A stretch of DNA of 15,220 nucleotides, from positions 1-15,220 of the forward strand of contig JBBPTG010000413.1 of assembly GCA_038093975.1 (NCBI GenBank), in the 5' to 3' direction. Made by a program: the position numbers and the translations under genes. The notes beneath the pieces were generated by a model. The model saw only the letters and a list, made by a program, of their open reading frames with translations. It ran no database searches and was not told the origin of the DNA. The stretch's first letter is position 1; each line of letters starts with the position of its first letter. The stretch is from Chalciporus piperatus (taxonomy: Eukaryota > Basidiomycota > Agaricomycetes > Boletales > Boletaceae). Below, piece after piece: positions 8,590 to 15,220 of this stretch.

Positions 8590-10350
8590 CTGTACTCTGA
8601 CGTCTGGTCGTACGCATTGCTCGAAGACAGCACCAGCCGAGCGAGTTGGAGGGCCACTCGAGGAGAAAGATCAAGCGGTGGACATCTCCAATCTCCTGGC
8701 ATTGTACAACGAACCAAGGACACTTGGGCTGGCTGCGACGGCTGAGACAAGAGGATTGACGATGGAGGTGGTGGCTTTGTGGAGGAAGGCATCAATGACA
8801 GCCTGGCTCAGGGCGGGGAAGCGAAGCGACGACTGGTAATAGTGGGGGGTGACCGGACGAGGATGTAGGCGCATAACGATGATATGCGCCTCCCAATCTC
8901 GAAGGGGTCTCCTAGTGGGGCATATTTCCAACCCAAATGTTCCACCCAGATCTCGCCATGTACGAAGTTTGCATGGCGCATGGTAGCTTCTTCTTTAACC
9001 TGACTGATCCGCTGGTTGTCTGCCGGAATCGTCAACACTGACGCAAACGCTTCCTGGAGGAGCTGTTGGACGATTGTCATGGGGTATTGGCCAGTAGCTC
9101 TTTCTGCAGGTAAGCGACGCCGGCAAAGTCATAGGATTGGCTTGAACCGAAGATTGAAGTCAGACCGAATGTAGAGCCAGACTCGCAGGGAATATTTGGG
9201 CAATGCGAGCAGCGCCGATGTCACGAGCTGAGTTCGAGAGAAACCACGAGACTGGGGCCGACTAAGGGCTTCTTCGAGAATCATGGTCACCAAGTCCGCA
9301 GGGTTGTTTTGCCCCTGTGACGCGAAATCGCCAGTGTCTGTGCAATGATAGGCATTTCCTGTATGACACTGCAAATGAGGTCAAGAGCATCCGTCGCGAG
9401 AGCTTCATCGCCACCTTCATCTAGCTCCATGCCAATGTCTTCCAATCTCAACGTCATAGGGATGGAACCTGGACCTGTTTGACCAAACGTCACGTCCTGG
9501 TACAAGTCTGCCGCTCCCGCAGACATGCTCCGACGGCTAACGTATCCCGTGAGGACATCGACTCGGAGGACGACCTTCCAACCACTGTATTCGTGCTGCA
9601 AACTCTCCACTGTCTCCACTTAGAAGCCGTCCGGTAGAGCGTGGAGGTATCATCGAACCACCAGGGAGGTGGATCGCTCGGTGGTTGGTGTACGTTAGCC
9701 TAGGCGCTGAGTCAGAGGGTCCGTACTGAACTCTCCAATACACTGCGTTCGGACCCGTGGAAAACGAAGGTGGGATAACAAGGGAAAAGGTGGAGAGTTT
9801 GTTCATGTAGTAGACATGCTGCCAGCAAATCTCCCGATCTGATTGTTCTTCCTCGTCGACCGATTGAGTGTAGTCTCCTGAGGACGCCGCGCCGAGAGGG
9901 TCGGTGTCGAGGAAGTCGGACGTAGTCATTCCTCGCAAGAGTCGGATGAGCGGTCTGAAGTGGATCGGGAAGCATGACCAAGCAACGCCGATGATAGCTT
10001 GCCGTGCGATGCCTTGCCCCCAGTCGGACAGCCAAAACTGGCGATATATTTCAGTCACAGATCGACCGTCGCTCCTTCCGAACAACTCAATCGACACTTC
10101 GACAATCGGATCAAAAGCTGGAATGAGTTCCACAGGGACGAGCTCGACGACAGCCATCAGGAAGTCTGAAAGGAGGTCAGGCGACGTATATCGATGACGG
10201 TACAACTTACCCTTTACACGGAGCGGAACGCAATCACGTTCAAGTTTGGGTCAGTCCGTGGATCCCGTCTTCCAAGCCACGGCAGTGACGAACAGCGGCG
10301 AAGTCGTCAGCAAGTCGGGCAACAACTTGAACAATCCCACTTCGTTCCCG
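8590..10350 (-). pseudogene. NUP188: Nup188-like nucleoporin fragment, frame-broken
   Basis: Nup188 is a large alpha-solenoid scaffold protein of the nuclear pore inner ring. Recognisable blocks from high to low coordinate: VGLFKLLPDLLTTSPLFVTA (about 10340); RDCVPLRVK joined by a 45-bp intron (10210-10166) to DFLMAVVELVPVELIPAFDP; IYRQFWLSDWGQGIARQAII; FPIHFRPLIRLLRGMTTSDF; LPGGSMIPPRSTGRLLSGDS; HEYSGWKVVL and LTGYVSRRSM; DVTFGQTG; RLEDIGMELDEGGDEALATD; PADLVTMILEEALSRPQSRG; LPKYSLRVWLYIRSDF; FVHGEIWVEHLGWKYAPLGD; KATTSIVNPLVSAVAASPSV. The blocks sit in different frames. An in-frame TGA lies near 10255, and frame changes occur near 9600, 9300, 9080-9130 and 8680-8700, too many for introns alone. 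The C-terminal part is lost where the sequence enters the repeat arm. Family call rests on the solenoid character and the IPPxSxGRLLS..HEYSGWK block. Confidence that it is dead is higher than in the exact name. Confidence 0.68.
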
Positions 10351-10960
10351 ATCGCCTGTGACGGCGAGACGTAGCTGTTCCGCAGCTCTGTAGGACAAGA
10401 TCAGTTAGCAGCTTCGAAATGTGCACGGGGATGCTCACCACGCATCTTCGGGTCACTGGATTGTTCGATGAGGGAAGCCATTTTCCCGAATGCCTCGATG
10501 GCTTCGTCGTATGTTTCGCGCCATGGAGGGCGACGTATTGGCATTCGTGGGCCAAGTGGTTGGAGGGGTCTATCTCGATTGCCTGACTACACGTTGTGAG
10601 GACCATACACTTCATGGAGGAGGATAAAGCTACCTCGTTCGCATCAGTGAGTGCGTCGACCCACAATCCCAGGGCTGCCCTGGCCTTGCTGAGTAGATTC
10701 ACGGGATTCGTTGGATTGAGCGAGAGTGCGGTGTTGTACTGCTTGAACGCATCCTTGTGATTCATAGAGTCGACGGCTGCATCACCGAGACTTTCGAGCG
10801 ACGCAGCACACTTGGTCGTGAAGTCTAACGGCGAACATTGTTGCCAAGTACTAATGACTCGAAGCGCACCTTCAACCCAGTCCGTGGGTACGTATTCAGA
10901 AGAGCTTCTGCAGCTTCTTTCACATGTCCCTCCGCGTGGAGGGAGAATGAAGTACATGCA
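10340..10960 (-). pseudogene. TPR-repeat protein fragment fused to the Nup188-like fragment
   Basis: Blocks in order: GHVKEAAEALL (about 10925); PTDWVE joined by a 45-bp intron (10869-10825) to DFTTKCAASLESLGDAA; HKDAFKQYNTALSLNPTNPV; LLSKARAALGLWVDALTDAN; a 51-bp intron (10633-10583); AIEIDPSNHLAHECQYVALH; then, after a one-base frame change in GAKH, YDEAIEAFGKMASLIEQSSD; a 51-bp intron ending CTACAG; and ELRNSYVSPSQA. These are two to three tetratricopeptide units in the style of the TPR/WD or TPR/HET proteins common in mushroom-forming fungi (the HGAxxYDEAIEAF and ELRxxYVSPS segments are characteristic in my memory). The frame then continues without a stop into the Nup188-like block at about 10345. 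The partner domain is missing. Confidence 0.65.
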
Positions 10961-11408
10961 ATTGAAAGTTTGAAGCTAGTCTAGGTCAATGGAACTCATT
11001 TGGCGACCCAGCGTAGACCCTCAGTGCGAATGGGATGACCCCAAACGAAAATTGGGGCGCTGGGTAGGTCCTTCAGTCCAGCTGGGATGACCCCAGCTGA
11101 AAATCCAGAGCCTAGCCATGAGCCATGAGCCATAGACGCACTGAAGGAGTTTGGAGGAACGCGATCATTCCTTCCTAGCATTAATGACTTGGAACCGAAG
11201 GGTCAAGCTTCATGGATCATTAAAATGATTGATTCTCACTTCGGAACCGAAATCCGCGCCACGTGACATTTGCTGGTAAATACTGGATTTGGATTTAGAT
11301 TGGATTAACTGTGAATACAATCTGCCCTTCTCGCCCGGCCGTTCTATTTACATGTAACCTACATCTGCAAAGAGAGGTGTCTAGGGCTTCAACAAGACTC
11401 GGCTAGGT
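10961..11408. other. intergenic, repeat-bearing non-coding region
   Basis: No family is recognisable; the only minus-strand frame (10996-11181, 61 codons) runs across the repeats and is unlikely to be a gene. The left half holds foldback and direct repeats. The right half is AT-richer, with ATCATT-AA-AATGAT at about 11217-11230, an E-box-like CCACGTGAC at about 11260-11268, and several TGGATT/TTTGGATTT steps. Confidence 0.5.
11005..11148. repeat. compound direct and inverted short repeats
   Basis: TGGGATGACCCCA occurs at 11031-11043 and 11083-11095, each followed by a variable triplet and then GAAAAT. ACCCAGCG (11006-11013) is inverted at CGCTGGGT (11059-11066). TCCTTCAGT (11069-11077) is inverted at ACTGAAGGA (11140-11148). 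GCCATGA is tandem at about 11116-11131. The pattern suggests a small foldback element or structured RNA/DNA segment; I could not match it to a known element. Confidence 0.6.
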
Positions 11409-11999
11409 TTGCTGATGTTATGTTTGCTTCGTCTCACTCTCGTTTCCTTTCCGAGATTTCTACATGCCTTCAAGCATCCTTTCCCACCGAAGTCCAACGA
11501 GAACGGAGAACCCCCCAGCGACGAACTTGAAGAAGATCGAGCAGATACGTCCGTGAACGCAAACACGAATGGAGACTCACCGAGAAAACTCTACAGTGTA
11601 CTGCTCGAGGGGGAGAGGAACGAGTCGAGCGGGTCAAGCAACGAGCTCAAGGATCATGAGGACGACGCGTCGAGAGCACCCAATGGTGCAGACGACAACG
11701 AACGGAGTCGTTCGTGCATGCCCAGCGAACCGCGAAAGGGATCGAAACCACCAGACGAGAATGAAGAGGTGGGGATCGTAGGCGAGGTAGAGGAATCCGC
11801 GAGTCGAAAGATGTCGTACACCGCGCGAGCGAAGACGGCGATGACACGGACTCACCAGCGAAGCCCGCCGAGCCACCAGATGGACTGGAGCCTCACAAAC
11901 GAGCGAAGTGCCATTGCCGGACGACGCATTTCGTCCGGGAGCGTCAGCCATACACGAGAAAGGGTGAGGAGGACACGTCCCGCCCAATCGATCGACTGA
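11409..11999 (+). other. long open frame of 196 codons, uncertain gene
   Basis: An uninterrupted frame with a short hydrophobic start (LMLCLLRLTLVSFPRFLHAF) followed by an acidic, Ser/Asn/Glu-rich disordered sequence (DELEEDRAD, DDASRAPNGADDNERS, DENEEVGIVGEVEES). I recognise no domain. The last 130 bases overlap, in antisense, the end of the DUF3684 fragment, so at least that part is probably shadow coding. The hydrophobic start could be read as a signal anchor, but there is no independent evidence of expression or conservation. Confidence 0.25.
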
Positions 12000-13838
12000 G
12001 TGAAGTCGTATTTCGGATCGGCGGACATAACTTCAGCAGAAGAGATATGTTCTAGCCATGAGATGACAGTGAACTCTCGCCAACCGAGGCTCATAAGCTC
12101 GGCGCGAGCGAAATGTCTACTGATGTCGACAGGGAGTAGAGACCCCGAGAGTGGTCCGTCTGGGGGCATGTGCGTCCCGAGACCCTTCGAATCGACGGAG
12201 TATTGTATTGAGGACAGTTGGCGTACATTTTCACCAGTTCCCCGAAGAGTGATCGCACTCGAAAGGTCAGCCGTGCGTGAGGTCGAGTCTTCTTGTTTCT
12301 GGGCCATCCACCACTGAAGGCAGGAGATCAACTCCTCTTCGTTGAGAGTGTGTTTGTGAAGGTCTTGCAGAACATCTGGGAACAATATAGGGAGGATCTT
12401 GCGTTGGCCTGGGAGTGCCGCGATAGTATGCCCACCCATTTGACTGACTATTCCGAAAGCATGGGTAAGGATTTGAGGAACTTAGCGAAGACGGGGTCGA
12501 ATCCTCTGATGTCAGCGACAGACGAGAGGAGCCGCAGAGGCATGGTAGAACAGTCATAGAACGAGTTTGCGAGCAGTTGGTAAACATTTGGAGAGGGTGT
12601 AGAGTGGCGGAATGTGAAGAATTTGAGAACATGAAGGAAGCGTCGCTGCAACTGAGCCTGGATCTCTGGCGATGGTCGTGAATTAGTGGTTGCTGCCTCT
12701 CACGACGTCCGAATTTCAGATAGCTCCAATTCGTAAACAGCACGACACAGGGGGCCTCCGACGTATATTAGCTCCCTGTTCCAAACTTAAAACCGATGAT
12801 AGTGAGTTACCTTACAATATCTATGAATCAGGACACTCACCCGCGATGTTCCTGTCACTGTGAGGCCTAATGAGTACTCGCCACTGATCATCGAATTGCA
12901 GTGACTCACACTAAATCGATGGATTCACGTTCAATTGTAGGAATGAAGTATGATGCCATGTGGCCTCCGATTCCCGTAGTTTGTCCGGTCGCATGACCCT
13001 AGCCGATCATAAGCAGGAATCGGGGGACACCTCCATGCAGACTCACAATAAAAATCCGCGTGTGTGTAGCTCTGACATTCGATTAGATCGCGGAGTTCGT
13101 GAACACGAAAGGCTGCTCACCCCTCCAGATCGGCGCGAAGCCCTTGGAAAATAGAAGGGAATTCGCGAGCCCTGGGGTTCTGTCGGTCGATGCAGCTTTG
13201 ATCATATTCATCCTTCCCAGTCTTGGCGTCGTGATGGTAAGCCTGCGCCAAGCGAACAGGTAACCCCGGGACTTACATAGATCAAGCTATACTTTAGCGT
13301 TGAAGGCAGATTCTTCTTCAGACACCGATACAATTCCTTCGCGAGTTTCTCCTCCACTTGGACGTCCACCTCTGCAATGAAAATTGTGAGTACTACGTTT
13401 GACGTTTCCACTCCCGTATAATCCCCGAGTTATTCGTTGTCAAGAGATTCCATAGCATCTCCGATGCGGGATTCTCACTTTCAGCGCTAGTATACACCAC
13501 GCGCATAACCTCGGCTTCGAGAGTGATTGCTATTTTTGGCACAATCAGCACATATGGAATCTCCCCATGGATACCACTCACGGTGACGTTGGATACCTTT
13601 CACGTGCATGATGTTCCTCTCGGGGCTAGAGCATTTCAGCTCCATTGGTAAACCGATGGGTCTAGCGGGTCCTAACGACTTCTTGATGTACCCGATGCGA
13701 TGGTCGTCAAAGAACACTGCTACATCCTTGAGATTCACCATATAGGTGATCGATGAGGCCAGAAATCGCATCAAGTGCAACGCTGGAGACATCGGACAAG
13801 CCTCCCGCAGTGGCATTACAAATGTTGTCCTTTGCTAC
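11870..13838 (-). pseudogene. DUF3684-family protein fragment (large fungal HATPase-associated protein)
   Basis: DUF3684 proteins are very large fungal proteins of unknown role, often with an N-terminal HSP90/sacsin-like ATPase fold. Blocks from 13838 down: TFVMPLREACPMSPALHLM, RFLASSITYMVNLKDVAVFF, GPARPIGLPMELKCSSPERN, MHVKGIQRH; intron 13581-13530; ITLEAEVMRVVYTSAE; SNVVLTIFIAEVDVQVEEKL, STLKYSLIY; intron 13276-13222; TGKDEYDQS and EFPSIFQGLRADLEG; then GHATGQTTGIGGHMASYFIP and TIERESIDLV; ELIYVGGPLCRAVYELEL; FLHVLKFFTFRHSTPSPNV, DPVFAKFLKSLPML; RKILPILFPDVLQ, ELISCLQWWMAQKQ; DISRHFARAELMSLGWREFT, ISSAEVMSADPKYDFTQS, AGRVLLTLSRVWLTLPDEMR. The order is collinear with the family. Frame breaks lie at about 13430 and 12445, a stop precedes TFVMPLRE, both protein ends are absent, and a 122-bp intron-like gap (13120-12999) replaces a few conserved residues. 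The ATPase domain is not in the window. Confidence 0.82.
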
Positions 13839-13844
13839 AGGCTG

Positions 13845-14877
13845 GGACTTTTGCGATCTTAGAGGTCGTTCAACCCAATGGATCAACGCTCTTCGACAAC
13901 AAGGGTCGGAGTAAAGCAACCTTTAGATCGCAGTGGGGCACGAACTTCGTGCCCCATGACAACAAAGCCAGTATTGCAGATAGTCATCTCTGGTTCAGTG
14001 AGTAGTTCAGCCACGAACTTGTCGTAATCATTTCGTGCTAATCCAAATCACTAGCTACCAGGAAGGCCATTCCGCCTGATGTCCATGAATCCTGGAATTC
14101 TCAACCGTTGATTGCTGGCTCTGACACTGAGAGCCAGGTCGAGGAGAGTCCAGACTCGGATGGGATCCAGTCGGACAATGAGCTCCGTTTCTCTGGCCAA
14201 AGCGACGAGGACCATGATCTCGATAAAACTATCTAGCCCTCTCCAAGATCTTGAACTTACGGACGACTCGGATCATGATGATGCGCCGTTCGAACTGCAA
14301 CTTAAAAGGAAAAAGAAAGGCAGCCACAAGGCATGTGACCACGCCTCCTGGGCAATACAGTAAGACTTTCATTTCGTATTCGACGCAGCAGGATTCAAAG
14401 ATGTTTGGCATTGATAGGGAAAAGACCCCATGTCATATATTTTCCGCAATCTCTATTGTCAATCACTCCTAAGAAGATGAAAGACGGTAAGTTCAACACC
14501 TCAAAGCTGACTATGATGTACTCATAATTTTCAGAGTATGCTAGAGCCGTTCCACTCTTTTTCCCATCCGACACCCCGGGCCCAACTTCCATTGTGCCAT
14601 CCACTAGCGGGCGCTGATATCACCACTACCACTGCCGCTACTGCAGCCATTGCAGCCCCCCACGTTCCTGAACTTTCGGCCCCCCCTGCTGTAGTCACGC
14701 TCAGCACTCAGGATGAGATTCTTCGGGATCGTCGTTCCGGGCCCTTTCCGAGTCTTTGGAACACATGTTTGATGAACCTGAAGCTTTGCATTATACACTT
14801 CCTAGCTTCCCTAATTTCAGTGCGCGCTACTTGCGGTTGCCTGAGTCTGCTTGAATATCATATATCTCCTGATGGTT
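13845..14877 (+). pseudogene. unrecognised multi-exon gene, frame-damaged
   Basis: The plus strand reads AGTFAILEVVQPNGSTLFDN, then ATFRSQWGTNFVPHDNKASI and ADSHLWF. A GTGAGT..CACTAG intron (13999-14054) rejoins in frame to TTRKAIPPDVHESWNSQPL, then an acidic stretch (SDTESQVEESPDSDGIQSDN, QSDEDHDLDK). A one-base slip at the A-run 14226-14229 is needed to continue as PLQDLELTDDSDHDDAPFEL and the basic QLKRKKKGSHKA. Later come RPHVIYFPQSLLSITPKKMK, an intron with a GTAAGT donor (about 14489-14534), EYARAVPLFFPSDTPGPTS, an Ala/Thr-rich run (about 14600-14690) and FDEPEALHYTLPSLPNFSAR. The acidic/Ser and basic patches look like a nuclear disordered protein. I do not recognise the family. Its 5' end abuts the opposite-strand DUF3684 fragment at about 13840, so the start is missing. 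Confidence 0.45.
13934..13956. repeat. perfect 11+1+11 palindrome
   Basis: TGGGGCACGAA (13934-13944), one C, then TTCGTGCCCCA (13946-13956). It lies inside the open frame of the unrecognised gene, where it encodes WGTNFVPH. It may be a coincidence of codons or a hairpin-forming site; no flanking target duplication is evident. Confidence 0.85.
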
Positions 14878-15121
14878 AATACAAAGTTTTTGGTTTCGTA
14901 TTTTAAAATAGATTCTCAGGCTACTAAGAAACGCGGCGCGGCGGGTCGAAAAATTGCGGCGGAATAAAAGTGCTGATTTAACATCATAAGTAGTAGTGGC
15001 TGTGAGTCGAGCCTTGGACGGGAAATTTACCGTGGCTGTGCAGCGCCCAGTGTTAGCTCGAGAAATTTACTTTGCAGTGAGCACTGAGTACTATCCGCGC
15101 CACTGTCCCAGACAACTACTT
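14878..15121. other. non-coding region before the right window edge
   Basis: No homology is recognisable. It begins AT-rich, then has a GC-rich knot (about 14931-14960), then imperfect direct repeats. It could be the promoter of a gene that begins near 15122 and leaves the window. Confidence 0.35.
14997..15070 (+). repeat. imperfect direct repeat (two units)
   Basis: GTGGCTGTG (14997-15005 and 15032-15040) is followed each time, after 16 or 21 bases, by GAAATTTAC (15022-15030 and 15062-15070). The middle parts differ. Confidence 0.6.
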
Positions 15122-15220
15122 ATGCCCTCCTTCATCTTTCCTCGCCAAGACTCGGATCCACCAGATAGTAAACACGACTGCGCAGAAACGCTCATACCGC
15201 AGACCCCACACAACTTCGAC
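15122..15220 (+). CDS. possible start of a gene running off the window (partial)
   Basis: An ATG at 15122 opens 33 codons with no stop before the window end (MPSFIFPRQDSDPPDSKHDC and onward). An open frame this short is weak evidence, and no domain is recognisable. The upstream pyrimidine-containing context (CAACTACTT) is compatible with a start. Confidence 0.2.
   Translation, partial: MPSFIFPRQDSDPPDSKHDCAETLIPQTPHNFD

Noticed and set aside
9712..10035. 107-codon minus-strand frame inside the Nup188-like block
   Set aside because: It overlaps the frame with recognisable nucleoporin blocks and has no family signal.
10904..10926. GHVKEAAEALL in a different frame from the rest of the TPR fragment taken as a separate gene
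   Set aside because: The next block in the adjacent frame continues the same family pattern, so a one-base frame break is the simpler reading.
12293..12559. Plus-strand 88-codon frame
   Set aside because: Antisense shadow of the DUF3684 fragment.
1..15220. tRNA, rRNA, CRISPR arrays, bacterial-type operons or Shine-Dalgarno sites
   Set aside because: None seen; spliceosomal introns and gene families point to a nuclear fungal genome.

Overview
The window looks like nuclear DNA of a filamentous basidiomycete, probably an Agaricomycete. Introns are short (about 45-60 bp, GT..AG). The recognisable families are typical of that group: FunK1-type kinase, A-T-TE NRPS-like synthetase, ABCC transporter, Nup188-like nucleoporin, DUF3684 protein and a TET/JBP-like dioxygenase. 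Family assignments come from reading translated motifs; no database search was possible.

Layout: (a) 1-1594 and 6931-8524 are two arms of a near-perfect inverted repeat. I found one mismatch (1459 G versus the complement of 7066). The outer end of the left arm lies at or beyond the window edge. Each arm carries the same dead 3' part of a FunK1-like kinase. (b) The 5.3-kb loop (1595-6930) holds a broken NRPS-like A-T-TE fragment (+), one intact AT-richer ten-exon gene on the minus strand (2670-4848), two small ATP synthase alpha (ATP1) pieces in opposite orientation, and an ABCC transporter fragment (-). (c) To the right of the repeat, on the minus strand, lie a frame-broken Nup188-like fragment and a TPR-protein fragment spliced head-to-tail to it. 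(d) 10961-11408 is non-coding with foldback repeats. (e) 11.87-13.84 kb is a DUF3684-family fragment (-). It abuts an unrecognised, damaged gene on the plus strand (13.85-14.88 kb). (f) The last 340 bases are non-coding apart from a possible start of a gene leaving the window.

Overall this is a graveyard or mosaic of truncated, intron-bearing host gene fragments, with junctions only a few to tens of bases wide. The one model that reads through from ATG to stop is the minus-strand gene at 2670-4848. Its ten exons sum to 1671 nt (556 codons plus stop), and its C-terminal half carries an HxD...H iron-binding pattern like fungal TET/JBP 2-oxoglutarate dioxygenases (DNA modified-base oxidases). 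Nothing here forms an operon or pathway; the genes share a location, not a job.
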